Positions 10,526 to 22,535 of a stretch of DNA of 64,000 bases are shown here, one piece after another. This stretch comes from Ricinus communis. Its lineage: Eukaryota; Streptophyta; Magnoliopsida; Malpighiales; Euphorbiaceae. Below the pieces are notes generated by a model. That model was given only the letters and a program-made list of their open reading frames with translations. It was not told the origin of the DNA and searched no databases. Within the stretch, counting starts at the first letter, position 1, and the number at the start of each line of letters is the position of its first letter. Where the stretch lies: NCBI RefSeq assembly GCF_019578655.1, contig NC_063262.1:13089582-13153581 (forward strand), written 5' to 3'. A program made the position numbers and the translations under genes.

Positions 10526-12060
10526 AAATCCATTTTAGATCTCATTGCCTCATGCCATTTACTAAAGTCAATATCTGATATTGCCTCTTTGTAACTAGTA
10601 GGATCATCTATATAATTTGCATCTCCATAAATGAACAACTCATTTTACATTCATCTCTTGGAGCATATGCCATATTTCTCTAATGGATGAGCAATTCTAT
10701 TAGATCTTCGAGGTAATATAATGACAAGGTTAAAAGATATTAGTTCATTAAGTTGTTCATATGAAATTTCTTCGAATTCTTTCTTCCTTTGGCTCCCACT
10801 ATCTTGAATAAAATGTCTTTCAAGAAATAGAGCATCCATGCTAATAACTATAGTCATATCGGCACGAAGATAGAAACCATATCCCTTTGTTTCTTTAGGA
10901 TATCCAACAAATCTGCCTTTAACAGATTGAGCTTCCAATTTCTCTGCTTTTAGCTTTTTCACAAAAGCTGGACAACCCCCAAATCTAACATGTTTAAGAC
11001 TGGTTCCCTGCATTCCATATCTCATATGGAGTTTTAGGAATAGACGTGGAAGGCACTATATTCAAAAGGTATAACACTACAAGGAGGGCATATCCCTATA
11101 AGGAAGTAGGTAAATTAGTAAAGCTCATGACTGGTCGTACCATGTCTAACAAGGTGTGATTCCTCCTTTGGAATACACCATTCAATCGTGGTGTTCCAGG
11201 TAGTGTAGTTTATGACACAGTGCCATGTTTCTTTAGGAACTGATCAAACTCACTGCTCAAATATTCACCATCTCGATCATATCGAAGGGCTTTAATACTT
11301 AGGCCTGTTTGATTCTCTACTCCAGCCTTGAATTCTTTGAACTTTTTAAAAGATTTAGATTTGTACTTCATAAGATATAAATACCCGTACTATGATATGT
11401 CATCAATGAAGGTAATGAAGTAACTATAACCATCATGAGCTATAATGTTAAAAGGTCTACATACATCATTGTGTATCAATCCTAAAACATTTATTGCTCA
11501 TTCCCCTTATCCCGTAAAGGGTGATAGCGTCATTTTGCCTTAAAAATAAAATCACATGTCAGATATGATTCAAAACCAATGGAAATCACTAATCCTATTT
11601 TGGCCAACTTAGTAATTCTTCCTTCTGCAATATGACCTAATCTAAGATGCCACAAGTATCTAAGATTTAATTCTTTGGTTACTTTGGCATTTCTATACAC
11701 ATTATGTGTTTCAATCTTATTTACATATAAATTTAAATAATATACACCATTAATTAAAGTACCATATGCAATGCATTCGTTTCCAAAATAAACTTGACAA
11801 ACATCATTTGCAAACCTGAATTCATAATTCGTAACTATTAAAGCAGAAAGTGAAATGATGTTTTTGTATGCATTAGGTACATATAAGCAATCCTCAAATA
11901 TTAATTTACATCCTGTACCCAAAATAACATAAGCGGTTCCTATGGGACTACAGTATCCCTTGATATTCATAATTTTTAGAATTATCTGATTCTTCTCAAG
12001 GATCCTACTTTCTGCTAGTTCCTTCACCTTCCTTAACGTGCAAGGAATTCATATACTCAG
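10526..12060 (-). pseudogene. Ty1/copia gag-pre-integrase and integrase fragment
   Basis: Minus-strand frames show the gag-pre-integrase region (11530-12027) with CLYVPNAYKNIISLSAL and LRYLWHLRLGHIAEGRI, whose HLRLGH is the conserved histidine motif. A heavily mutated integrase core follows (about 11500-11100; VIVTSLPSLMTYHSTG, EFxxxx-type remnants). The integrase tail is at 10651-11025, with KLEAQSVKGRFVGYPKETKG and RRSNRIAHP. The next residues, up to 10526, read YKEAISDIDFSKWHEAMRS, which in copia elements directly precedes the RT segment now at 1100. The two parts are therefore one element split by insertion. Confidence 0.85.
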
Positions 12061-13289
12061 CTTAATTGCTTTAAGAATTGAGAACTTTTCTTCAATTTCT
12101 AAGTTAGTCAGTGAAATTTGATCCAGTCAACTGGTTAGCATCAAGTATGCTTGCAAGTGGATTGAAAGGGGCTATTTTAACTTTGCAAATAATAGTATTA
12201 TTAATGACTTGTTATGTAATTTCACTTTGATTCTAGTCTTTATATCAAAATGATGCCTCCCACTAACTTGGCGAATCTCACACTTCATGGTGAGAAACAT
12301 AAATCCTTATTGGTCGATTTTTAGTGGGTGATTAGTTTCTTACAAAATTTTAGTATCCCTCATTGTTTCGTCGATTATTGGTTACTAATATTTTATAAGT
12401 AAATATCTCATATCATATGCATCTCATGCATGATCTAATCATTTACACTTTGGCTCCTAGTACTTTAAACCTCATGTCTAGTCATTATTGGTTCATTGGA
12501 CATAGTTAAGTCAAGTCCATTGGACATAGTTAAGTCAAGTCCAGTATCCAATAAATATAATAGTAATATTAGAACCTTCGACATATTGGCCACTAATAGC
12601 AGTTATATTTATAACATCAAATGCTTAATAAAAATTAATAGATTTATCACATGATCTTTCATAATCCTCACAGTTTGTCCATAATTGATTATTAAGAATA
12701 AAAATCTTTATATTTTATATAGTAAAGAGCCATAATATCGATTTTCCAAATCATACAATTTATCAACTTAATATTAATTGGAAGATTTTAGTCTTTATTA
12801 GGTCTCAGCAGCATACATCCATTTTATACATACATCTCATGCATGTTAAAGTGGATAAATAAACTCAAATAATTAAGCGCTATTTATTCTAATTTAGTTC
12901 CAAAGCCACGAATTAAATTTGGACACCTAGTGTAATAATAAATTACAAGAAAACTAAAAGCCTAAATCAAATCTTGACGATCTTGTTTTCTTGAATTTTA
13001 GATGATATGGTTCACTTTTGATTCTTGAATCTTCAAATTTCTTGACTTGTGACAATTTTCAATTTATAAACCTTGGCATACTAAGGTGAAATAAGATTAC
13101 AAAATCAAAAGTTACTAAAATAATTAATTGTGACTCTAATGTAAATAATTAAATTTACAAAACATAAGAATAGATTAAAGAAACACATCAAATGAATTCC
13201 TAAGCCCAAAATCATCCTACATGCAATCAAATCAACTTTTCTATCCAATTCACATTGAATTATCAAAAATCCTCTACTATTAAAGTTTG
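12061..13289 (-). pseudogene. Degraded gag/leader of the copia element
   Basis: This stretch lies between the pre-integrase segment and the primer site, where copia gag and protease belong. No convincing gag motif survives. A 28-bp direct duplication containing TTGGACATAGTTAAGTCAAG sits at about 12505-12560. Confidence 0.45.
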
Positions 13290-13301
13290 GCTCTGGTACC
13301 A
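13290..13301 (-). promoter_or_regulatory. Primer-binding site, initiator tRNA-Met type (copia)
   Basis: The minus strand reads TGGTACCAGAGC, one base from the canonical copia primer site TGGTATCAGAGC. It marks the inner edge of the 5' LTR, which must lie to the right (above 13302). Confidence 0.8.
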
Positions 13302-14620
13302 TTATAAGAAAAACAACATACAAGGGCGCAGCAGAAGCTTTAAACATTTCACATCTCATAAAAATTAAGGTTACAAATTGTAATTAAGGATTTAAGTTGA
13401 AAACAGAAATAACTTTTCTTTTATGAACATGAATAACATAGAAAAATACTACAACCTTTGAAGAGCAGAATTCGATTCTTGATTATATTTCTGTTAAAGA
13501 ATGAAATAGAGATCTACAAGTATAAATCCTCTAGATTATCTCACACAACCAACCTCAAATAAATTTATCAAATCCTTGAAGATGAAGAACTACTCTTTCA
13601 ACTTTCCTACCATAATAATATTGTTATTATAGTAAATATGTTGATTATGATAATAGGAGTAAGAAACTCTCTCATTTAATGTTAGAGATTAATAATTCTT
13701 AATACAGTTGTACAAACAAATGTCATTACAAAACTCTTTTGTGATGACATGTGCTAAGCAGTATTAACACATGTCATCATAAAGCTCTTTTGTAATGACA
13801 CTTGTTAAGCTTTATTGAAACATGTCATCACAAAAGAGTTTTGTAATGACATGTGTTAATACTGCTTAGCACACGTCATCATAAAAGAATTTTTTATCAT
13901 AAAACTCTTTTGTGATGATACATGTCAAGCTATATCAACACATATCATCATAAAATTTTTTTTTATGAAGACATGTGTTAAGTTATACTAACACATGTCA
14001 TTATAAAACTCTTTTATGTTGACATGTGCTAAGCTATTTCTTCACATATGTTATCATATGATTACACGTGTTACATGTGTCAAGCTATTGTATAAACACA
14101 TGTCATTACAAACTCTTTTGTGATGACATGTGTCAAGCTCCTTCAGTATATAATGCTTATATATTATACATTATCATTAATTAGACACTTGTAGATTTTA
14201 ACTTCAGAAGATGCTAGTATTCCTACTCGAAGTATAAGTCAAATCCATCGTTATGCTTAAGTTGATCTTAACGTGTCTGACTTTCTAGGTTCATTATTAA
14301 TTAGCAATACAAAATTAATATTAAACTCTTTAATATTAGTTAAAACACTTTAATCAACTAAAGGAATAATCAATCAATTGTCTCTTAATCGTTTCTATAA
14401 ATTATAAGTAATGTCTAGCAATATATTATAATTACTCAATTAATAATAAAGATTTTGATTGTCCATGAACTCTTTATTTATAATTACCGTATAATTAAAT
14501 TCTTCCATTGAACAATATCCTAATCAAGTGAGGATCATGGAGAAGTCAAATCCACTAAGTCGATATCTAAGAATTGTCTTGACTAAATATGATTAATAAC
14601 AAAAATTCCTTTTCTCATCA
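13302..14620 (-). repeat. Probable 5' LTR of the copia element (outer limit uncertain)
   Basis: It is adjacent to the primer site and carries the palindromic array. The outer limit is a guess: the minus-strand TGATGAGAAAAGG near 14620 is a plausible TG start. The matching 3' LTR is outside the window, so the boundary cannot be tested. A fragment of the same sequence (equivalent to 14100-14290, inverted) recurs at 37395-37588. Confidence 0.5.
13719..14135. repeat. Palindromic tandem array in the copia LTR
   Basis: About six units carry ACATGTCATCACAAAA facing TTTTGTGATGACATGT, joined by CTC and separated by AAGCT-containing linkers, so each can fold as a hairpin. A perfect 27-bp inverted repeat pairs 13751-13777 with 13846-13872. 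Unit spacing is roughly 70-90 bp. Confidence 0.9.
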
Positions 14621-15796
14621 TAATTACCATGGCCAAGGATTTTCTAGTCAAATCCATGCCATCGCCTCCAAATGATGGGGATTCTTAAAACCCTTTCTTT
14701 ATTTTTATTGATCATATGTTTTGTTGTGTTTTCTTTTCTTGTGCAATTACTTTTAGTATAATTGTGTTTTCTATTTAATATTGAGGACAATGTGTGGTTC
14801 TCAATGAGGGTAGGAAAAAATTGGATTTTCAAATTTTTTGTTGTTTTGTGCGCTTTTTGGTATGTTTAATTGCAATTAATTTATTTCTAAATAGATCCTA
14901 GTTAGTTTCAATTGATTTAATTAATTGATCATGCCTACAAATTGTTTATGTTTAAGCTATTTTCTTTTATCAAGCTAGTATATTTAGATTTTAGGCATAA
15001 CTCATCATTTTATTACACTTAAGTACAAGCTTTAATTTAATGGACTTAATTTTCATTGCTAAGGATTTCATATAAGAATTTAGGCTATAGTTCTGCAAAT
15101 TTGGAAGAGTAAGAAAATAAAATAAAAATAAAAAATAAAAAATTCATAAAAAGAAAAAGAAATTATTCTGTTGGCCTTGAGTAAATTGAAGTTATGAATA
15201 GTGCGAGTAGCCATCCTTACTAGGTAATTTTAGTGGAGTAATCGAGGGTAGGAATCACAAATATTAGACAAGGTCTACCTTTGTAATTACTTGAGAAGAA
15301 AAAAAAAAGAATACTAATGTGGAACTATAAACTTAGTCTATCTTGTTTATTTCTTAACAATGCTAATTTAACTTGGTAATTGGTATGCGCATGCTCATGA
15401 ATGCAACTTTGTGAACATCCTTGCCCTAGTCTAATTCATATCTTTACTTAATTTAAGAATGTAGTTTAAATACAAGAAGAATAGGTCTTATTTAAGGAAA
15501 TGAAAAAATTGAGAACTAGTTGAGAGAAGTTTGGATGTTGATTTTTCCCATTAGAAAGTTTGTTATTTGTGTGAGTTAATTATAGATTCTATTTTTCTTA
15601 TTTAATTCTTTGCACAAGCAAATGTTTTAGTGTGGAAAAGTTGATTTACTATTACTTGGTGTATTTTTTATGAGTCTATTTTATTTAGTTTAGTGTTTTA
15701 TGCGCTTTAATGTGTATAATTAGTGATACATCTTAACTGTAGGTTACTAGTAAGAGAACTGGTTTAGAATTAAAGGTTGGATTTATATGGTGTTAA
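14621..15796. other. Intergenic or old LTR-element 3' region, no gene seen
   Basis: AT-rich with no supportable ORF. GAGGACAATGTGTGG at about 14782 resembles the sequence that precedes the polypurine tract in Athila-type elements. This may be an old Athila-like 3' region into which the CRM-like copy inserted, but that is weak. Confidence 0.35.
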
Positions 15797-15801
15797 TTGG
15801 T

Positions 15802-16714
15802 TGATAGGAATTGTAGGTTTCATCAATTAACTCCCCAATAGCAAAAATACTATGATAAGGTGAATTAAAAGAAAACTAAAAATTACCAATTTAATGCACA
15901 AATTCGGATCGTTTAAAGATTGAAGTAAGAAGATAGATGCTACTTAACCCCTTTACCAACAAGAATAAAGATACTAAGACAGACTTTGAATTTCCTCTTA
16001 TGCCACAAACAAGATAGTTTGAAAAATAACAAGAAAACAAAGATTTAGATTTCGACACCACAAGCTAGAATAAAGCTTGATAAGTCACAAAGTTCATACA
16101 AGAAATTAAAGACAAAATTCCTCACAATAAAACTTAAACAAAGTTATAATTCATATATCAAATTCAATCCTCCCAAAGAAAGAAAAATGACTTGTTTATA
16201 TAGAGTACAAGTCCATGCACACACTACTAAAATAGACTCACACACATAGGATTACTTTTACTCTTAAATGGCCTTAGTAATCACTACCCACATTAGTAGC
16301 TATTACTTGCTTTTAATTACCCCATTAACTTGTATATGGTGGCTCTTAATAACCACTACCCATATAGAGTACAAGTCCATGCACACACTACTAAAATAGA
16401 CTCACACACATAGGATTACTTTTACTCTTAAATGGCCTCAGTAACTACTACCCATATTAGTAGCTATTACTTGGTACTAATTACCCCATTAACTTGTATA
16501 TGGTGACTACATGTAACTCTAATTATTATTAACACAAAAACAAGTTAAATATTATTCCTTGGGCCTCCACGGATGCCTTATTGGGTTGAAAATGTCCCTA
16601 ATTAAACTCAATATGGCTTCTTGAAGCTTCTTGGATTTGGACCTTGTGATTGGGCCTTCTTGTACTATTAATAGATCTTGAATCTCTTTAAGCTTTGAAC
16701 TTGGATTCACATCA
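15802..16714 (-). repeat. 3' LTR of CRM-like copy A
   Basis: At 913 bp it is longer than its 746-bp partner because of an internal tandem duplication with a 164-bp period: the block starting TAGAGTACAAGTCCATGCAC occurs at 16201 and again at 16365. Its right end encodes the last residues of the polyprotein. Confidence 0.88.
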
Positions 16715-19700
16715 TTTCCCCTTTCTTCAAAAGGATTTGTCCGCAAATCAGCTCCATCATCTTCATTACCTATATCGAACAAAGACAAGTCACTAACATT
16801 GAAAGTATCACTAACATTGCTATACTCACTTGGAAGTTCTAGCTTGTAGGCATTGTTGTTGATGCGTTTAAGCACTCTAAAAGGACCATCTCCTCTTGGC
16901 ATAAGCTTTGATTTCCTTTGGTTAGGAAATCTTTCCTTCCTCAAGTGCACCCACACCCAATCTCCGGACTCAAAAATGACTTGCTTCATCCCTTTGTTGT
17001 GTTGCTTTTCATAATGGAGTGTCTTCTTCTCAATGTTTGCACGCACCTTCTCATGCAAAGTCTTGACGAACTCAGCTTTTTGTTTCCCCTCTAAATTAGC
17101 TTTGTCCAATGGTAATGGTAGCAAATCTAATGGAGTCAATGGATTGAATCCATACACAACTTCGAAGGATGAGCAATTTGTTGAACCATGCACACTCCTA
17201 TTGTAAGCAAATTCCATATGTGGCAAACATTCTTCCCAATTCTTCAGATTTCTTTGGATGACAGCCCTCAAAAGTGTTGAAAGTGTCCTATTGACCACCT
17301 CCGTTTATCCATCTGTTTGCGGATGACAAGTTGTAGAATACAAAAGCTTTGTCCCCATATTTCCCCAAAGAGTCTTCTAAAAGCGACTTAGGAATTTGAC
17401 ATCCCTATCACTGATAATGGTCCTTGGCACTCCATGTAGCCTTACAATCTCCTTAAAGAATAGATTAGCAATATGGGTTGCATCATCCGTCTTGTGACAT
17501 GGAATGAAATGTGCCATTTTGCTAAACTTGTCCACAACAACAAAAATAGAATCTTTCCCTCCATTGGACCTAGGTAATCTTAAAACAAAGTCCATAGAAA
17601 TGTCTACCCAAGATTCATTTGGTATGGGAAGAGGTGTATACAAACCATAAGGCATTGTTTTGGATTTGGCTTATTTGCAAGTAATGCATTTCTCATAAAT
17701 TCTCTCAACATCCCTTTTCATGTGTGGCTAAAAGAAATGGTCACCCAACACATCCAAAGTTTTCTTAATCCCAAAATGCCCCATTAAACCTCCAGTATGT
17801 GCCTCTCTCACAAGTAACTCTCTCAAAAAACTTTATGGCACACACAATTTGTTTTTCCGAAAAAGAAAACCATCAAAGCTATAGAACTTATCAAAACCCC
17901 TTTTCTCACATACCCCATAAACATTAGCAAAATCAGAATCATTGGAATAAAGATCTTTGATGTCTTCAAATCCTAATAATTTTGCATCAAGTTTAAAGAT
18001 CAAAGCATACCTTCCTGACAATGCATCGGCCACCACATTTTCTTTCCCTTGCTTATACTTAATGATGTATGAAAATGATAAAATGAATTCCACCCATTTT
18101 GTATGTCTCTTATTGGGCTTTGTAACCAAGGTAATGCTGCCATGTCTTTAGAACCTTCACCAATGCATAGAACTCATTGTCATATGTAGGGTACTTTAGA
18201 CTTGCTCCACTTAGCTTTTCGCTAAAGAATGCTATTGGCTTGCCTTCTTGTATCAAAACTCCTCCAATACCTATGCCACTTGCATCACATTCAATCTCAA
18301 AAGGTTTAGTAAAATTTGGCAAAGATAACAAGGGGTGCAGAACTTAATTTGTCTTTTAGCAAGTTAAAAGCCTCATCTTGTTCAATTCCCCACTTAAAAC
18401 CAACATTCTTTTTGGTGCATTCAGTTAAAGGTGCAGCTATGATAGAAAAATTCTTAATGAACCTTCTATAAAAGCTAGCTAAACCATGAAACCTTCTTAC
18501 ATCACTTACACTTGTGGGTGTTGGCCATTCTCTAATTACTTTTACCTTTTCTTGATCAACATGAATGCCCTTGTCATTGACAATATATCCAAGAAAAGTA
18601 ATTTCATTAGTGCAGAAACAACATTTCTTTAGATTAGTATACAACTTCTCTTCTCTAAGCATATAAAAAACACAAGTCAAATGTTGTACATGCTCATCTA
18701 AATTTTTGCTATCATCAAGATAGACAACAACAAATTTACCTATGAATGCTCTTAAAACATGATTCATCAATCTCATGAAAGTGCTTGGTGCATTAGTTAA
18801 ACCAAAAGGCATTACTAACCACTCATATAAACCATGTTTAGTTTTAAAAGTTGTTTTCCATTCATCACCTTCTCTCATTCTAATTTGATGATAACCAGAT
18901 TCTAAATCAATTTTTGAAAACAAATATAAACCATGCAATTCATCCAACTTGTCATCTAGCCTAGGAATGGGATGTCTATACTTCACTGTGATTTTGTTGA
19001 TGGCACGATAATCAACACACATCCTCTAAGTTTCAGCTTTCTTAGGCACTAACAAGACGGGTACGGCACATGGACTCATGCTTTTACGAACATAGCCCTT
19101 CTCCATAAGCTCACTCACTTGCTTTTCGATTTCCTTGGTCTCTTTCAGATTACATCTATATGATGGTCTATTTGGAATGCTTGCTTCGGGTATGAAATCA
19201 ATTTGGTGCTCAATGCCTTTTTTAGGTGGCAAACCATTTGGAATTTCTTTCGGAAATAAATTTTTATAAACCTGCAAAAGATCAACAACAACACTAGGCA
19301 AACAATTGGTTATTTCCTTAGAAATATGCAAAATCTCCTTGTACATAAGTACAAGCAAGTGTTGCCTCAAAAGCATAGCTTCCTTCACATCACTCATTTT
19401 TGCATTAATACTCATTTTTCTTTCATTTGAACCTTCCTTATTTTCTCTCACCATGTGTTTCTCATTTTGGTCAAGAGAATTGAAATTTTTAGGTTCACTC
19501 ATCTCACCTTTTTCTTTACTCTCAAAGGTTTCCCTTCCCAAAGAATTTTCCAATGAAGAACCCATTTCTTCATATTGTTGCTTGATGCACATTTGGTCTT
19601 TAAAAATCTGTTTTGGAGTTAATGGTCCAAGGTTAAACCTTTTTCCATCCATAGTCAAAGTATACATATTTTTTAATCCATCATGACTAGCCCTTCTATC

Positions 19701-21160
19701 ATATTACCAAGGTCTCCCCAACAACATATGTTCGGCCAACATTGGTAACATATCACACAATACCTCATCCTTATATCTACCAATTTGAAAAGAAACTAAA
19801 ACTTGCTTATTAACCTTTACAACTCCACTTTCATTAAGCCATTGCAACTTGTATGGTCTTGGGTGCTTGGTAGTAGGCAACTTCAATTTCTCCACTACCA
19901 AAGTGCTTGCAACATTGGTACAACTTCCACTATCCACAATCATATTGCACAACTTGTTAGAAATCAAACAATGAGTATGAAACAAATTTTCCCTTTGCTC
20001 CCTATGGACATCATGTTTATTTTGCAAACTCGATATTCTTTGAACAACAAGATTATCTCCCTTAGCACATTCAACATCACTACAATCTTCTAAAGAAGGC
20101 ATATCATCATCACTATCCCCCTCACTCTCCGACTCAATATCACCATCCCTTAGAATCATAGCTTTCTTATTTGGACATTCCCTAGCAATATGCTCATGAC
20201 CCAAATACTTAAAACATTTGATTCCCCTAGTTTGGGTTGGTTGATTCTTACCTTTTCCCTTATTACCCAAGTCAATTTTAGGTTTAGTTTCTTTCACTTT
20301 TGACTTAGTAAAAGGTTTATCATCCTTTTTCCCCCAAGAAGTTTCCCAAGAAGAAGAAGAACCATATTTGGTTTAGAATCATACCTCTTTCTTTTCAATT
20401 GCCTTTCCACTTTCATAGCCAAACTCACCATATCTTCAATCTCCACATAATGTTGCAAATCAACAACATCAGCAATGTTTTTATTTAGCCCTCTCAAGAA
20501 CCTTGCCATGGTAGCTTCACAATCTTCTACCACATTTGCTCTAATCATAGCCTTCTCCATTTCTTTGTGATACTCCTCCACACTCTTGGATCCTTGATTT
20601 AGAGTTTGTAACCTTTGATGAAGCTCTCTATAGTAGTGGCTTGGAACAAACCTTTTTCTCATGATTTATTTCAATTCCCTCCAAGACTCCACGGGTCTTT
20701 CTCCGTATCTACGTCTTTCCTTGTAAAATTGATCCTACCAAACAATTGTATAATCACTAAACTCAACACCGGCAAGTTCTACCTTTTTCTCCTCCGAATA
20801 ATTATGACATTCGAAGATGAGTTCCACTTTCCGCTCCCATTCAAGGTACACATCTGGATCATTTCTTCCTTGGAATGAAGGAATCTTCATTTTGATGCTT
20901 CCAAGGTTGCGATCAACATCATCATTTGGATGTCCTCTCCTAGCTTGTCTCCTAGGATTGATTTGTTGTCCCACCAAGGTGACTTGATCATCATCCAAAA
21001 TATCCTCTCCTTCATAGCCCTCTTGGTCAATTGGTGGATGTCTCATTCATCTAGGCTCTCCTTGTAATTGGTTAAGGATGCCATCATGCCTCTCCAATTT
21101 TTCATTGACTCCCGCCATCATATTAAACATTCTTTTGAATTGTTGTTGCATAGCTTGAAT
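16552..21160 (-). pseudogene. gag-pol polyprotein remnant, CRM-like copy A
   Basis: Order on the minus strand: gag (21046-20294) with [19 protein letters not shown]; a zinc knuckle whose second cysteine is lost (CFKYLGHEHIARECPN, about 20230); protease with DSGSCTN (about 19935); RT (19022-18306) with YLDD; RNase H (18331-18110) with DASGIG; integrase with DISMDF and [10 protein letters not shown]; and a C-terminal tail with PITRSKSKKLQ. The start-codon region seen in copy B is deleted. Lesions include several gag stops, a frameshift near 20360, CAA to TAA after GRPW at 19701, a 12-nt deletion just after the RT aspartates (about 18713), a ~65-nt deletion in RNase H (about 18126), and a TAG at 17374-17376 shared with copy B. 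It is not functional. Confidence 0.9.
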
Positions 21161-21768
21161 CACATGATTGTTAAATCTAAAATTTTAACAAAAGAAAATA
21201 GAAAGAAACAATCTCACAACACTCCCTCACGTATTTCATTCAAAATTGATATATACCACTCGTGTCTACCTCTCAAATTTGCCTTTTGATTTCTTAGATG
21301 AACTAAGTTTCTCAATCAAACAAAATTTCAAGAATGTAGTAATCAATGATAAATAAATAAAAAATAAAGTAGGCTAACAAGAAAATAATAAGGTAGGCTT
21401 AAAGAAATGAACAATTTGTAGCAAATAGGCTAATAGAAATGAAAAACAAAGATAGATCATCAAAGAACATAAAGAGACAGAATTCTAAAGATAGATCTCA
21501 ATGGAATATGAAGAGTCAATTTTTTTTTATATAATCTGAGATCTAACACAAGAATATCAAAGATAACAAAAATTTCTTTTTTTTTATGGATGAATTTCTT
21601 TTTTCTTTTTTTGATATATGCAAATAAAATCTTGAGATAAGAAGAATAAAGATAAAAAGAATAATAACAAGAACAATAGATGGCAAAAGGTGCAAAATAT
21701 AAGATGAATACAAGATATTGAGAATTAAAAGATAGTTTTGGATACGCAAACCTCAATCTTGAACCAAT

Positions 21769-21780
21769 GCTCTGATACCA
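21769..21780 (-). promoter_or_regulatory. Primer-binding site of CRM-like copy A
   Basis: The minus strand reads TGGTATCAGAGC, an exact initiator tRNA-Met complement, four bases inside the 5' LTR. Confidence 0.9.
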
Positions 21781-21784
21781 CTTA

Positions 21785-22530
21785 TGATAGAAATTGTAGG
21801 TTTCATCAATTAACTCCCCAATAGTAAAAATACTATGATAAGTTGAATTAGAAGAAAACTGGAAATTACCAATTTAATCCATAAATTTGGATCGTTCAAA
21901 GATTGAAGTAAGAAGATAGATGCTACTTAACCCCTTTACCAACAAGGATAAAGATACCAAGACAGACTTTGAATTTTCTCTTATGCCACAAACAAGATAG
22001 TTTGATAAATAACAAGAAAATAAAGATTTAGATTTTGACACCACAAGCTAGAATAAAGCTTGATAAGTCACAAAGTTCATGCAAGAAATTAAAGATAAAA
22101 TTCCTCATAATAAAATTTAAACAAAGTTATAATTTATATATCAAACTCAATTCCCCCAAAGAAAGAAAAAAGACTTGTTTATATAAAGTACAAGTCCATG
22201 CACACACTACTAAAATAGACTCACACACATAGGATTACTTTTACTCTTAAATGGCCTTAGTAACCACTACCCACATTAGTAGCCATTACTTGGTATTAAT
22301 TACCCCATTAACTTGTATATGGTGGCTACATGTAACCCTAATTGTTATTAACATAAAATCAAGTTAAATATTATTCCTTGGGCCTCCACGGATACCTTAT
22401 TGGGTTGAAATTCTTGGGCTTTCCAAATGTCCCTAATTAAACTCAATATGGCTTCTTGAAGCTTCTTGGATTTGGACCTTGTGATTGGGCCTTCTTGATC
22501 TCTTTAAGCTTTGAACTTGGATTCACATCA
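21785..22530 (-). repeat. 5' LTR of CRM-like copy A
   Basis: The 746-bp LTR on the minus strand runs from TGATGTGAATCC at 22530 to a CTATCA end at 21785. It aligns with 15802-16714 apart from the extra duplication in the latter and small indels. Confidence 0.88.
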
Positions 22531-22535
22531 TTGTT

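Larger units (their letters stand above)
15802..22530 (-). mobile_element. CRM-like Ty3/gypsy element, copy A (full length, defective)
   Basis: The 6.73 kb element reads on the minus strand. Termini are TGATG...CATCA-like, and the flanking words TTGGT (15797-15801) and TTGTT (22531-22535) are a one-mismatch target-site duplication. Components are 5' LTR 21785-22530, initiator tRNA-Met primer site 21769-21780, gag-pol remnants 21160-16552, and 3' LTR 15802-16714. The pol frame runs on into the 3' LTR, an arrangement known for the centromeric CRM clade. The clade call rests on that feature, the LTR ends and RT/integrase motifs; a phylogeny would settle it. It is the same family as 24246-31066 and in opposite orientation. 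Confidence 0.88.

Noticed and set aside
13719..14135. CRISPR-like array
   Set aside because: Units are internally palindromic and diverged with no unique spacers, and the setting is a plant LTR.
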